The notes: generated by a model not told the origin, from the sequence alone. A DNA stretch of 44,566 bases from Candidatus Dormiibacterota bacterium (GCA_003141695.1 PLNE01000152.1:21629-66194); one strand, 5' to 3'; shown: positions 1 to 7,488, counted from the stretch's first letter. Made by a program: numbers and translations.

Positions 1-608
1 GCGTGGCCGGCGCTGAGGGCCCCCGAGGCGACGGCCTCCTGGAGGGGAGCGGGCAGCTGGAGCAGGCGGATCGCATTGGTGACCGCCGGGCGGCTGCGAC
101 TGAGACGCAGGGCGATCGCCTCATGGGAGAGGCCAAAGGCGTCCGCGAGGCGCGCGTAGGCGGCCGCCTCCTCGATGGGGTTGAGGTCCTCGCGAAGGAG
201 GTTCTCACTGAGCGCCATCTCCAGGGCGTGGCGGCCGGACTCAGACGCGGGTCGCAGGATGGCGGGGATCTGGCCGATGCCCGCCTGGCGCGCGGCGCGG
301 AGCCGACGCTCGCCGGCGACCAGGCGGTAGTCGTGAGCGTCAGGCTCCACCACGATGGGATGAAGGAGGCCGTGGAGCCGGATGGAGGCCGCCAGGGCGG
401 AGAGGGCGGCGGCGGCGAACTCGCGCCGGGGCTGTTCAGGGTTTGGGCGGACGCGGAAGGGGTCGACCTCGATGAGGACCGGGCCGCCGCTGCCCATGTC
501 CCGCGCCGGGTCGCTGCTGGCGAGGAGCGCGTCGAGGCCGCGGCCGAGGCCGTGGCGCCGTGGCGAGGCGGCGGTGGGAGGGTGACCTCCGGTGCTCTCG
601 ACGCTCAT
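1..608 (-). CDS. parB: Chromosome-partitioning protein ParB, C-terminus cut off by the window edge
   Basis: ParB is the CTP-dependent DNA clamp that loads at parS sites near the origin and is moved by ParA. Translating the minus strand from the ATG at 608 gives a basic N-terminal tail with HGLGRGLDALL, typical of ParB. The ParB/Srx nucleotide-binding motif GERRLRAAR follows near residue 105. After it come the ENLLREDLNPIEEA box, a helix-turn-helix region (SRSRPAVTNAIRLLQLP) and the start of the GALSAGHA segment, where the window ends. About 202 residues are visible, so the last part of the HTH domain and the dimerisation domain are missing. The ATG overlaps the parA stop (ATGA), so the two genes are translationally coupled. 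No frame defect is seen. Confidence 0.95.
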   Translation of the reverse strand, partial: MSVESTGGHPPTAASPRRHGLGRGLDALLASSDPARDMGSGGPVLIEVDPFRVRPNPEQPRREFAAAALSALAASIRLHGLLHPIVVEPDAHDYRLVAGERRLRAARQAGIGQIPAILRPASESGRHALEMALSENLLREDLNPIEEAAAYARLADAFGLSHEAIALRLSRSRPAVTNAIRLLQLPAPLQEAVASGALSAGH

Positions 609-1411
609 GCCTGCAGGGGGGCGGCCATGAGCTCGGCGTCGGCCTGGAGCCGGGCGTCGAGGTTGACGGCGAGCTCGCGGTAGGCGTCCGCGCCCCGGGA
701 GCTGGGTGCGTAGGAGGTGATGGGAAGGCCGTAGCTCGGCGCCTCGCTCAGCCGGACGTTGCGGGGGATGACGGGATCCAGTACCAGGTCTCCGAAGCGC
801 TTGCGCACCTCTTCGACCACCTGGTTGGCGAGGGTCAGGCGACCGTCGTGAAGGGTGAGCACGATGCCGGCGATGCGGAGCTGGGGGTTGAGCTCGCGGC
901 GGAGCAGGCTGATGGTGTGGGTGAGCAGGCCGAGACCCTCCAGGGCGTAGAACTCGCACTGGATGGGGACGACCAGCGCCCGGGCCGCCACCACCGCGTT
1001 GACGGTGAGGAGCCCGAGGCTCGGCGGGCAGTCGAGGAGCACGTAGTCGAGAGGGTCGTCGGCGAGGGCCTCGAGCGCATAGGAGAGGCGCTTCTCGCGC
1101 CGGGCGACGCCCACCAGCTCGATCTCCGCGCCCGCCAGGGCGATGTCCGAGGGAACGAGGTCGAGGCCGGGGATCGAGGTGGACATGCGGGCTTCGGCGA
1201 TGGGTCTGCCCAGCACCACGACGTCGTAGGTGCTGGCGGGGATGTCGCGTCGGGCCACGCCCAGCCCTGAGGTGGCGTTGGCCTGGGGGTCGCAGTCGAT
1301 GATGAGGACCCGCCGTCCGATTTCCGCAAGGTGGGCCGCCACGTTGATCACCGTGGTGGTCTTGCCCACCCCGCCCTTCTGGTTGGCGACGGCGAGGACC
1401 AGCGGCGGCAT
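605..1411 (-). CDS. parA: Chromosome-partitioning ATPase ParA (Soj-like)
   Basis: ParA is the Walker-type ATPase that drives segregation of ParB-bound origins over the nucleoid. The 268-residue protein starts at the ATG at 1411, just before the deviant Walker A motif NQKGGVGKTTT, followed by INVAAHLA and LIIDCDPQANAT (A' motif). YVLLDCPPSLGLLTVNA is the Walker B region. Further ParA signatures are the VPIQCEFYALEGL segment and RNVRLSEAPSYGLPI. There is no N-terminal HTH, so this is the short chromosomal type. A longer frame runs upstream to 1543, but a CATAAT hexamer lies 7 nt before 1411 and the extra residues (Pro/His-rich) do not look like ParA, so I reject it. The gene is coupled to parB by a 4-bp overlap. 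Confidence 0.96.
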   Translation of the reverse strand: MPPLVLAVANQKGGVGKTTTVINVAAHLAEIGRRVLIIDCDPQANATSGLGVARRDIPASTYDVVVLGRPIAEARMSTSIPGLDLVPSDIALAGAEIELVGVARREKRLSYALEALADDPLDYVLLDCPPSLGLLTVNAVVAARALVVPIQCEFYALEGLGLLTHTISLLRRELNPQLRIAGIVLTLHDGRLTLANQVVEEVRKRFGDLVLDPVIPRNVRLSEAPSYGLPITSYAPSSRGADAYRELAVNLDARLQADAELMAAPLQA

Positions 1412-1418
1412 GGCTGCG

Positions 1419-1424
1419 ATTATG
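1419..1424 (-). promoter_or_regulatory. Putative -10 element of parAB (leaderless)
   Basis: CATAAT on the minus strand lies 7 nt before the parA ATG. No Shine-Dalgarno is present, so the transcript probably begins at or next to the start codon. No clear -35 is seen. Confidence 0.5.
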
Positions 1425-1492
1425 CGGCGCCGGGGCGGGGCCGAGCCGGGGGAGAGAGCTGCGGAGGGCGGGTGGGGATGGGTGGGCAGGCT

Positions 1493-1521
1493 TGTTTCAC
1501 CGTCATGATCCCCGTGAAACG
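1493..1521. promoter_or_regulatory. Split parS-like inverted repeat, copy 1
   Basis: TGTTTCAC, 13 bp, then GTGAAACG. The left arm matches a half-site of the consensus parS (TGTTTCAC/GTGAAACA) exactly and the right arm has one mismatch at its last base. The 13-bp spacer is identical in copy 2, 50 bp away. It lies about 80-110 bp upstream of parA and upstream of the divergent LAGLIDADG gene. Confidence 0.6.
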
Positions 1522-1542
1522 TGGACGGCCCATCATCGAACA

Positions 1543-1571
1543 TGTTTCACCGTCATGATCCCCGTGAAACA
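1543..1571. promoter_or_regulatory. Split parS-like inverted repeat, copy 2
   Basis: Perfect 8-bp arms TGTTTCAC and GTGAAACA flank the same 13-bp spacer (CGTCATGATCCCC) as copy 1. Without the spacer this would be a perfect 16-bp parS. It lies 3 bp upstream of the -10 hexamer of the LAGLIDADG gene, covering the -35/-10 spacer, so a bound protein would be placed to repress that gene. The binding protein (ParB, or the LAGLIDADG protein itself) is unknown. Confidence 0.65.
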
Positions 1572-1574
1572 CGA

Positions 1575-1580
1575 TACCCT
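1575..1580 (+). promoter_or_regulatory. Putative -10 element of the LAGLIDADG gene (leaderless)
   Basis: TACCCT lies 6 nt before the GTG at 1587. There is no ribosome-binding site, and the spacing matches the other leaderless starts in the window. Confidence 0.4.
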
Positions 1581-1586
1581 CACGCT

Positions 1587-1976
1587 GTGGATGCCCCCGC
1601 TGCTCAGCTCGACGGGCTCGCCGTCGGATACCTGCTCGGGCTGCTCGTCGGCGAGGGGACCTTCGGCGGGGACGGTCGCCAGCCGCAGGTCACCCTGCGG
1701 ATGCACGTCCGCCACGAGAAGCTCTTCCGCTGGCTGACCGCCACCTTCCCAGGCGGGCGGCTCTACGGCCCCTACCATCACGGCGGGCGCCACTACTACC
1801 AGTGGATGGCCCGCGGCGACTACCTCCGCCAGGTGCTGGTCCCCCTCATCGCCGCCCACCGCGACTGGCTGGACGACCACGCCGGCGGCCGCTTCGACGC
1901 CATGTGCGAGCGCTATGGGATCTCCGAGCCCGGTCCGGGCCCCAGCTTCGAGCCCTGCGGCGAACCAGCTTCCTGA
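1587..1976 (+). CDS. Free-standing single-motif LAGLIDADG-type protein (homing endonuclease fold)
   Basis: The 129-residue protein begins at GTG 1587. Residues 11-22 read GYLLGLLVGEGTF, a LAGLIDADG-type helix ending in G-E-G, where the acidic residue would bind the catalytic metal. A beta-rich segment follows (PQVTLRMHVRHEKLFRWL, FPGGRLYGPY, RHYYQWMARGDYL), then VLVPLIAAH and FDAMCERYGI. The pattern and length fit single-motif members, which act as homodimers on palindromic or near-palindromic DNA. No intron or intein host gene surrounds it. It diverges from parAB, with two dyad repeats in its promoter region. It could be an active endonuclease or, as WhiA shows for this fold, a DNA-binding regulator. 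A GTG at 1521 and an ATG at 1542 are in frame but lie inside the repeats. Function is inference. Confidence 0.72.
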   Translation: MDAPAAQLDGLAVGYLLGLLVGEGTFGGDGRQPQVTLRMHVRHEKLFRWLTATFPGGRLYGPYHHGGRHYYQWMARGDYLRQVLVPLIAAHRDWLDDHAGGRFDAMCERYGISEPGPGPSFEPCGEPAS

Positions 1977-2050
1977 CCACGGAGAAACCGGTGCCGTTTG
2001 GCATCTGATGAAGGAGCCGCGCTCACAGGCGGCCATTCGCCTCCCGCCCG

Positions 2051-2056
2051 TAGAAT
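2051..2056 (+). promoter_or_regulatory. Putative -10 element (leaderless) of the gene at 2064
   Basis: TAGAAT lies 7 nt before the ATG at 2064. This supports that start over the in-frame TTG at 1998. Confidence 0.5.
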
Positions 2057-2063
2057 TCGGAAG

Positions 2064-2768
2064 ATGTCGGTGGTGAGCCAGATGGAACGCTGGGTGGTGC
2101 GGGGGAAGGATCTGCAGCGCCGGATGCTGGCGGCGCGGGAGGCCCACAGGTTCCCGCTGCTGGCCAAGGAGGCCCAGCACTGGACATTTCTCGCCGCGGT
2201 GCCCCCTCGCGAGGTATTCGCGGTGATGGAGCAGATGCTCGGCACCTTCCCCTTCCGATTCGAGCTGACCGGCGAGAGCTCAGCGCGCATCGTCGAATTC
2301 CGGCGCAAGGGACTGATCGGCCAGTGGTCCCGGCACGTCGAGATCCACACCCGGTGGGTGACCTGCGAGGCCAGGACCGAATCTTCGGGGACGGTGGTCA
2401 CCGTCGTCGCGAGCAAGGGCCGTGGGCCGGTGCCCCGCGCTCTGCAGCTCGTCCAGCTGCTCACCCGAGGCAGCGAGGATGCGCGGACGGTGTACCGCCA
2501 CCGGGCGATCCCCGCCGGGCCGGTGAGCTTGGTCGCCTCCTGGGCCGGGATGCCCTACGAGCTCTTCACGGAGCCGCGCCGGGACGGGCCGCGCGGCCCG
2601 CGGGTCCTGACCGCCAGCGGCATCGAGGCCATCCCGGGCGGCAGCGGCCCCTTCACCAGGGTCCGCCTCTCCGATGGGATAGAGGGCTTTATCGAGACCG
2701 ATCAGATTGTCGCCGCCCCGGAGGCCTCCACCCGCGAGGCCCAGCTGGAGGCGGCGCGCTTCGTCTGA
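2064..2768 (+). CDS. Hypothetical protein, possible SRPBCC-like domain
   Basis: I do not recognise this 234-residue protein with certainty. Residues about 40-150 (FLAAVPPREVFAVMEQ, then alternating strands through HVEIHTRWVTCEA and GTVVTVVASKG) resemble the helix-strand start of START/SRPBCC-like ligand-binding proteins. The C-terminal part (GSGPFTRVRLSDGIEGFIE) has the look of a small SH3-like barrel. There is no signal peptide or membrane segment, so it is probably cytoplasmic. The start is set by the TAGAAT hexamer 7 nt upstream. The gene stands alone between the LAGLIDADG gene and a minus-strand terminator. Confidence 0.6.
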   Translation: MSVVSQMERWVVRGKDLQRRMLAAREAHRFPLLAKEAQHWTFLAAVPPREVFAVMEQMLGTFPFRFELTGESSARIVEFRRKGLIGQWSRHVEIHTRWVTCEARTESSGTVVTVVASKGRGPVPRALQLVQLLTRGSEDARTVYRHRAIPAGPVSLVASWAGMPYELFTEPRRDGPRGPRVLTASGIEAIPGGSGPFTRVRLSDGIEGFIETDQIVAAPEASTREAQLEAARFV

Positions 2769-2927
2769 GACCCGCGCACGGCGTGCACACGCCGTCTCGC
2801 CTGGCGGGGCCCGGCGAACCCTCACGCACTGACGCCCGGGAGTTTCGGCACTCACGGATGCGGACGCCTACGGCGCGCCGCCACCATCTCGGACTGCCAT
2901 CACCGAGCCGGCTCCAGAAGAAACAGA

Positions 2928-2960
2928 ACGGGGTGCCCACCCGCGTGGTGGACACCCCGT
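2928..2960 (-). terminator. Rho-independent terminator reading leftward
   Basis: A long hairpin with arms ACGGGGTG and CACCCCGT, extended after one mismatch by CCACC/GGTGG around a 5-nt loop. On the minus strand it is followed by a T-rich stretch (TTCTGTTTCTTCT). It would end transcripts from the DUF2203/micro-ORF side. In the plus direction no T-run follows. Confidence 0.7.
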
Positions 2961-3025
2961 CTAGCGCTCGGAGACGTCACGACCGCCGTGAGCGATCGCG
3001 TCTCACAAGGTCAGGCTCCCGGCGA

Positions 3026-3088
3026 TCAGCAGACGCCTCGGGCGCTGGTCGGCTGGGGCACCGTATGTGGGCAATCAATCATGGGCAT
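3026..3088 (-). CDS. Possible 20-residue micro-ORF with strong ribosome-binding site
   Basis: AAAAGGAGGG, one of the strongest Shine-Dalgarno matches in the window, sits 2 nt before the ATG at 3088. The peptide begins MPMIDCPHTVPQP and ends GVC, with Cys at positions 6 and 20. A terminator on the same strand follows 65 bp after the stop. A TACACT hexamer near 3190 could give an independent transcript of about 250 nt, or the ORF could be the tail of the DUF2203 transcript. The rest of 2769-3247 holds nothing else I can support. The function is unknown and the coding status unproven. Confidence 0.35.
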   Translation of the reverse strand: MPMIDCPHTVPQPTSARGVC

Positions 3089-3247
3089 GACCCTCCTTTT
3101 CTCGGAGTGCCGCATCGCCCCATACCGCAGAGCGTCGTGGATGATCAGGCGCGGGGAGGCGGTGGGCCGGAGACGCTTGAGGGAAAGTGTAACTGGTGCC
3201 CACCCTGCGCGTGGCATGCGCCTACGCCTGCGAGACCAGCCGATCTC

Positions 3248-3631
3248 TCAGAGAGGTTGCCGACCGGAGACGCCGGTGTCCCGCGTGTGCCACCAGCCGA
3301 CCTGGTCCTCGCCGAGCCGCCAGCAGAGGTACACCGGCCGGCCCTCCCTCACCGACGGGAAGTCGCAGAGGCCGGTGGCCAGGTCGCGGAGGATGACGTC
3401 CATCTCGTCGACCTCATCGAGCAGAGCCTGTATCTTGGCTGCGGCTTGGAAGACCGATGCGGCGGCCTCGGGCGAGCCGTTGGATCGGCCGGCATGGGCC
3501 AGACGCTCGCGCCCCTCCACCGCAGCGTCGGAGCCGGCTGCCTCCTGCAGGCCGCGGATCAGATCCACCAGGCGGGGGAGCAGCGCATCCGCCTGCGCCT
3601 TGTCGAAGAGGTGCTCAGAGGAGAGGGACAC
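3248..3631 (-). CDS. DUF2203 family protein
   Basis: This small cytoplasmic protein (127 residues) has the DUF2203 pattern: an N-terminal LFDKAQADALLPRLVDLI helix, a coiled middle (FQAAAKIQALLDEVDEMDVIL), then RDLATGLCDFPSVREGRPVYLCW. It closes with the family's C-terminal RLGEDQVGWWHTRDTGVSG and RQPL. The biochemical function of the family is not known to me. The start GTG at 3631 follows GAGGA at a 7-nt spacing, and an AATACT hexamer lies about 30 nt upstream. An in-frame GTG at 3727 would add a low-complexity tail and is rejected. It lies downstream of sufT on the same strand, separated by a hairpin, so linkage to Fe-S biogenesis is positional only. Confidence 0.82.
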   Translation of the reverse strand: MSLSSEHLFDKAQADALLPRLVDLIRGLQEAAGSDAAVEGRERLAHAGRSNGSPEAAASVFQAAAKIQALLDEVDEMDVILRDLATGLCDFPSVREGRPVYLCWRLGEDQVGWWHTRDTGVSGRQPL

Positions 3632-3687
3632 ACTCGGATCCTCAGGGACCGTGCCGCCGCTAGTATTCGTTGCGCGTACTGGGGGGT

Positions 3688-3706
3688 CCTTCGCTCGGAG
3701 CGAAGG
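3688..3706. other. Perfect hairpin between sufT and the DUF2203 gene
   Basis: CCTTCGCT, a 3-nt loop, AGCGAAGG: 8-bp perfect arms. There is no T-run on either strand, so it is either a weak or Rho-dependent end for sufUT or an mRNA-stabilising stem. Confidence 0.4.
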
Positions 3707-3737
3707 CCTGCGGCCCTCGCTCCTCACTCCGTCGCCC

Positions 3738-4121
3738 TCAGTAGATGCCGAGCTCCAGCTTGACCTCGTCCGAGGCCATGGTGCGGGGGTCCCACGGCGG
3801 GTCCCAGACCAGGTTGACCCGCACGTCCTCGACGCCCGGGAGCGGGGCGCAGACGGCGTGGACCTGGCTCTGCAGGATGCTGGCCAGCGGGCAGTAGGGC
3901 GAGGTCAGGGTCATGTCGACGGTGAGCAGCCCGCTCTCGTCGATGGCTGACCCGTAGACGAGTCCGAGGGAGACCACATCGATCCCGATCTCCGGGTCGT
4001 AGACCTCCGAGAGGGCCTCACGGATCATCTCGTCGGAGGCCCGGAGGCTGGTGCCGGGCCCGGACTGGGTCGGCGCGGCCCCCTCGAGCGGGCTGACGGC
4101 CACGGTCGGTTCATCGCTCAT
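3738..4121 (-). CDS. sufT: SufT / MIP18-family Fe-S assembly protein
   Basis: This 127-residue protein has the MIP18 (DUF59) domain of SufT-type proteins, which help Fe-S cluster maturation. Diagnostic segments are IREALSEVYDPEIGIDVVSLGLVYG (residues about 35-58) and TLTSPYCPLASILQSQV with the conserved Cys. GVEDVRVNLVWDPPW follows near the C-terminus. The first 30 residues are a low-complexity tail. The ATG at 4121 overlaps the sufU stop (ATGA), so the two are co-translated. A sufU-sufT pair is common at the end of SUF operons in high-GC Gram-positives, but here the pair lies 7 kb from the main suf operon. Confidence 0.92.
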   Translation of the reverse strand: MSDEPTVAVSPLEGAAPTQSGPGTSLRASDEMIREALSEVYDPEIGIDVVSLGLVYGSAIDESGLLTVDMTLTSPYCPLASILQSQVHAVCAPLPGVEDVRVNLVWDPPWDPRTMASDEVKLELGIY

Positions 4122-4570
4122 GCCGCGTCTCCTTCCTGCGCTGAGTCGAGGGCCCGGAGGATCACACTGCACGCGAGCGTGGCGCACTTGACCCTGACCG
4201 GGTACGCCCGCACCCCCTGGAGCGCCTCCAGGTCCCCGAGCTCGTCCGGTCGCCCGTCTGCCACCAGCATCTGGCGGTACCTACGCGCCAGGTCGACAGC
4301 CTCCTTCCTGGGCAGCCCGGCCACCTGGTCGCAGAGCATGCTGGCCGCCGCCTGGCTGATCGAGCAGCCCTTGCCCGTGAAGGCGATCTCGGACAGGCGA
4401 TCACCCTCGAGGCGCCAGGTCAGAGTGATCTCGTCGCCGCAGAGTGGGTTGTCAGCGTCCAGGCTCCCATCCGCGTGATCGACGCTCCCGCGCCGGCGAG
4501 GGTTGCGATAGTGGTCGAGGATGAGCTCGCGATAGAGGTCGTCATCGACCGGCGTAATCCCGACTTGCAC
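4118..4570 (-). CDS. sufU: SufU, Fe-S scaffold / zinc-dependent sulfur-transfer protein
   Basis: SufU accepts persulfide sulfur from SufS for SUF cluster assembly. The 150-residue protein has DLYRELILDHYRNPR at the start, DNPLCGDE with the first Cys, GKGCSISQAA with the second, and KCATLAC supplying the third ligand. The stretch between the second and third Cys contains the extra segment typical of SufU rather than IscU. I chose the GTG at 4570 because a TACAAT hexamer lies exactly 7 nt upstream. The in-frame ATG at 4579 overlaps that hexamer and would be outside the transcript. It is first in the sufU-sufT pair and diverges from the lipoprotein gene. Confidence 0.92.
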   Translation of the reverse strand: MQVGITPVDDDLYRELILDHYRNPRRRGSVDHADGSLDADNPLCGDEITLTWRLEGDRLSEIAFTGKGCSISQAAASMLCDQVAGLPRKEAVDLARRYRQMLVADGRPDELGDLEALQGVRAYPVRVKCATLACSVILRALDSAQEGDAA

Positions 4571-4577
4571 ACTCAAC

Positions 4578-4583
4578 ATTGTA
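4578..4583 (-). promoter_or_regulatory. Putative -10 element of sufUT (leaderless)
   Basis: TACAAT lies 7 nt before the GTG at 4570, the same hexamer and spacing as at rrf2-suf (17520-17525). Confidence 0.5.
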
Positions 4584-4794
4584 CCTGGGCGCCCGCGACC
4601 CAGGCCCCATTTTGGCGCACGGATGTTCCGTCGCTTCACCACCACGGCGCCTCTGCGGGGCGCAGGGGCCGTCGGGCGCCATGAGACAGCCCCCAGGCCG
4701 AGCCGGGGGCGCACACCGCCTCCGCCCGTTCCGGCGGCGTAACCTCGGGCTGCTGCCGCCTGTTTCCGTAGTCGTGAGGGTTGGTGCCGCCGGT

Positions 4795-6231
4795 GTGAGC
4801 AGAATCGAGCGCTGGGGCGTCCCCCTGGCCGCGACGGCGATCCTGACCATGGCGGCCGGATGCAGCTCGGCCAGCGGCGTGCGGACGCCCTCGCCATCGG
4901 CGGCTCGATCTGCCTCTCCGTCAGGCGGCGGATCGGCTGCTGTGTGCGCCCCGACCTGGCAGCTGAGCGCCGCCCTGGTGCCCGCCGCCGCCGCCGCCGC
5001 CAGCACCCAGCTCGCAGGAGTGGCGGCCGTCTCCTCGATCGACGTCTGGGCCGTGGGCTCCTCGGCGCCGGCAGGCCAGGCGGCGACGACACTCACCGAG
5101 CACTGGAACGGCACCGCCTGGTCCATCGTCAAGAGCCCCGACGCCAGCAACGCGGCCACGCTGGGTGGCGACCAGCTCACTGCCGTTGCCGCCGTCTCCA
5201 CGGCGGACATCTGGGCGGCGGGGTACATCGGGACACCCGGCGTCTCTTACAGCTCCCTGGGACAGCCTCAGTCGACCGCGGTCCAGACCCTCACCGAGCA
5301 CTGGAACGGCACGGCCTGGTCAATCGTCAACGCCCCTGATATCGCTGCCCGTGACGGGGTGGAGCCGTGGGACGTCCTCACCTCCATCACGGCCATCAGC
5401 ACGGGCGACGTGTGGGCGGTGGGCGTGACCGAATGGCCTCTCACCTACGACATGGGCGGTTTCGTGGCCGCGCAGCCGCTGGTCGAGCATTGGAACGGCA
5501 CCTACTGGGCGATCGTCAATGTTCCCGACCCAGAGCCCGCACCTCCCGACTGGGCCCTTGCCCAGGCTGGGACCCCGCCTGCCACCGGCGCCACCATCGG
5601 AAGCGTCGCGCTCCTCGGTGTCGCTGCAGGCTCGGCAAACGACGTGTGGCTGGTCGGTGGCTACGAGACCGACATGGGGGTGCAGACCTACGCCCCGAGC
5701 CCGTGGGAAACCCTCACCGAGCACTGGAATGGCACGTCGTGGTCGGCGGTCCCGGCCCCCGATACCACCCTCCCCGAACCCCTCTCCGGGGGCAGTTCGG
5801 CAGCCGATGACCTGCTCACCTCCGCGTCCGAATCGTCGGGCGGAACCCTCTGGGCGGTCGGAGGGGCGCTTCCGGGCTCGGCGCTGACGCTCCAGCTCGG
5901 GCTGGCCTTCGGGACGTCGAGCTTCACCGGGTGGCATCTGGTGCCGAGCCTGGCCGTGACGACGGTCGTCAACCGAGCCGGATATCCGGCGAGCGGCTCC
6001 GGCGCCAACAGCTTCGCCCCGGGCACCAGCGCGCTGGCGGGCGTGGTGACGGTCAACGCGGAGGATGCCTGGGCGGTCGGAGCCGTCATCCTCCATTGGG
6101 ATGGGGTCTCCTGGCAGCCGATGTACACGGTGAACGGGGAGCCGTTCGACTATCTCACCGGGGTCGCCGAGGGGCCGGGAGGGCTCTGGGCGGTCGGAGG
6201 AACGAGCATCGTGCACGCGACATGCGCCTGA
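4795..6231 (+). CDS. Secreted lipoprotein with a seven-repeat beta-propeller
   Basis: The start GTG at 4795 gives a short signal peptide (RIERWGVPLAATAILTMAAGC) ending in a lipobox with the Cys at about residue 22. A Ser/Pro/Ala-rich linker follows. The 478-residue protein then carries seven blade-like repeats. Each has a [D]-x-W-x-[V/A]-G motif (SIDVWAVG, TADIWAAG, TGDVWAVG, ANDVWLVG, GGTLWAVG, AEDAWAVG, GGLWAVG). The first four also have a TLTEHWNGTAWSIV-like strand. Seven repeats fit a seven-bladed propeller exposed on the cell surface, probably binding a ligand. No catalytic residues are evident. It ends next to a kelch protein, and the pair is duplicated at 8318-9678. Further upstream GTG codons (such as 4774) are possible. 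Confidence 0.75.
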   Translation: MSRIERWGVPLAATAILTMAAGCSSASGVRTPSPSAARSASPSGGGSAAVCAPTWQLSAALVPAAAAAASTQLAGVAAVSSIDVWAVGSSAPAGQAATTLTEHWNGTAWSIVKSPDASNAATLGGDQLTAVAAVSTADIWAAGYIGTPGVSYSSLGQPQSTAVQTLTEHWNGTAWSIVNAPDIAARDGVEPWDVLTSITAISTGDVWAVGVTEWPLTYDMGGFVAAQPLVEHWNGTYWAIVNVPDPEPAPPDWALAQAGTPPATGATIGSVALLGVAAGSANDVWLVGGYETDMGVQTYAPSPWETLTEHWNGTSWSAVPAPDTTLPEPLSGGSSAADDLLTSASESSGGTLWAVGGALPGSALTLQLGLAFGTSSFTGWHLVPSLAVTTVVNRAGYPASGSGANSFAPGTSALAGVVTVNAEDAWAVGAVILHWDGVSWQPMYTVNGEPFDYLTGVAEGPGGLWAVGGTSIVHATCA

Positions 6232-6269
6232 CCTACCGGCCGGTAACCAAGCCGAAGAATCTCAGTCCC

Positions 6270-7454
6270 ATGGACACGAGCGGTCACCTCGACGCCGGGG
6301 GCCAAATAGGCGTCATCGCCTCGGCCCGTGCGCGACGGCTCAGCGCGCGGCGGACCCACCTGATCGGTGCGGCGGTCGCCGTCGTCATGGTGGCCGGGGG
6401 GCCCGCCACGGCTCTCGTCACCAGCGCCGCCGCGCCGTCGCCCTCGGTCACCCCGGCCGCATCCGCGGCCACCGACGACTGGTCGCAGCTGCTTCCCACC
6501 ACGGCCCCGCTCCCCCGCGACTCCGCGGAGGTGGCCTACGACACGAGCACGAGCACCGTCGTGATCAGTGGCGGGGAAGCCGGTTGCGGCCCCCTCGGCC
6601 GCGAGGTGTACCAGGACACCTGGACCTGGAACGGCAAGGCCTGGAAGGAGGTGGCGACCAACGCCCCGCCCGTCTTCGGGGTGCCGGCGGCCTATGACGG
6701 CGCCACCCAGACCTTCGACGTCCTCTGGTACCCGGGTTGTGCGGACGGGCCGGCAACGTCGGAGTGGAACGGCGAGAGCTGGAGCGCGGCGAACGGGGCG
6801 GAGAGCGAGCAGACGGCCTGGCCGGACGTCGACGGCGCCATGGCCTACGACGCCTCGACGCAGACGATCATCCTCTGGTCCCCCTCGCCGCCCTTTGAGC
6901 AGAGCCCGACGTCGACCACCACCCCTTCCGGGTCGACGACGTGGAGCTGGGACGGCACCACCTGGAGCGAGCTCTCGCCCTCGGTGTCGCCGCCGCCCTC
7001 GCTCGGTGACTCCCAGGACGTGCAGATGGTCTACGACACGGCGACCAGCCAGGTCCTCCTCTACGGGGATCACTCGCAGGCGATGTGGGCGTGGAATGGG
7101 AGCAAGTGGTCGGAGCTGTCGGGGAGCGGCGGTCCCTCACCCCGCGTGGGCTCCAGCATGATCTACGACTCCGCCCTGGATGAGGCCCTGCTCTTCGGGG
7201 GAGACACCGTGACCGCCAACTCCTCGGCCTCGGCAAGCCAGGACGAGACCTACACCCTGGGCGCGCCGCTCAACGACCTCTGGGCCTGGAACGGCAGCAT
7301 CTGGCAGCAGCTGCACCCGGCGACCTCGCCGCCGGCTCGCTTCTACGCGCAGATGGCCTTCGATGGAGACGACGGCCAGGTGGTCCTCTTCGGGGGCGCC
7401 GTCAACGACACCGCCGACATCGCCGACACCTGGGTCTACGGACCGCCCGCCTGA
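6270..7454 (+). CDS. Secreted kelch-type beta-propeller protein
   Basis: This 394-residue protein has an N-terminal basic stretch, a hydrophobic segment (LIGAAVAVVMVAGGPATALV) acting as signal peptide or anchor, and a short Ala/Ser/Pro linker. Six kelch-like repeats follow. Each has a strand of the type AYD-x(3-4)-T-x-VVxxGG or LWSP, and a later strand TWxWNGxxWxEL (for example DTWTWNGKAWKEV, MWAWNGSKWSEL, DLWAWNGSIWQQL). The sixth ends DTWVYGPPA. Six blades suggest a closed propeller outside the membrane. An ATG at 6222 in the same frame overlaps the upstream gene's end and may be the real start, giving co-translation. A close paralogue is at 8581-9678. Confidence 0.75.
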   Translation: MDTSGHLDAGGQIGVIASARARRLSARRTHLIGAAVAVVMVAGGPATALVTSAAAPSPSVTPAASAATDDWSQLLPTTAPLPRDSAEVAYDTSTSTVVISGGEAGCGPLGREVYQDTWTWNGKAWKEVATNAPPVFGVPAAYDGATQTFDVLWYPGCADGPATSEWNGESWSAANGAESEQTAWPDVDGAMAYDASTQTIILWSPSPPFEQSPTSTTTPSGSTTWSWDGTTWSELSPSVSPPPSLGDSQDVQMVYDTATSQVLLYGDHSQAMWAWNGSKWSELSGSGGPSPRVGSSMIYDSALDEALLFGGDTVTANSSASASQDETYTLGAPLNDLWAWNGSIWQQLHPATSPPARFYAQMAFDGDDGQVVLFGGAVNDTADIADTWVYGPPA

Positions 7455-7488
7455 GCTCGGCTTGCACACGGACCCGTGGTGGAGGGCC

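Noticed and set aside
3005-3030. GGTCAGGCTCCCGG resembling the signal-recognition-particle RNA core
   Set aside because: The conserved GGAAG and AGCAG tetraloop context is missing and no flanking stem folds. It lies in the micro-ORF tail region.
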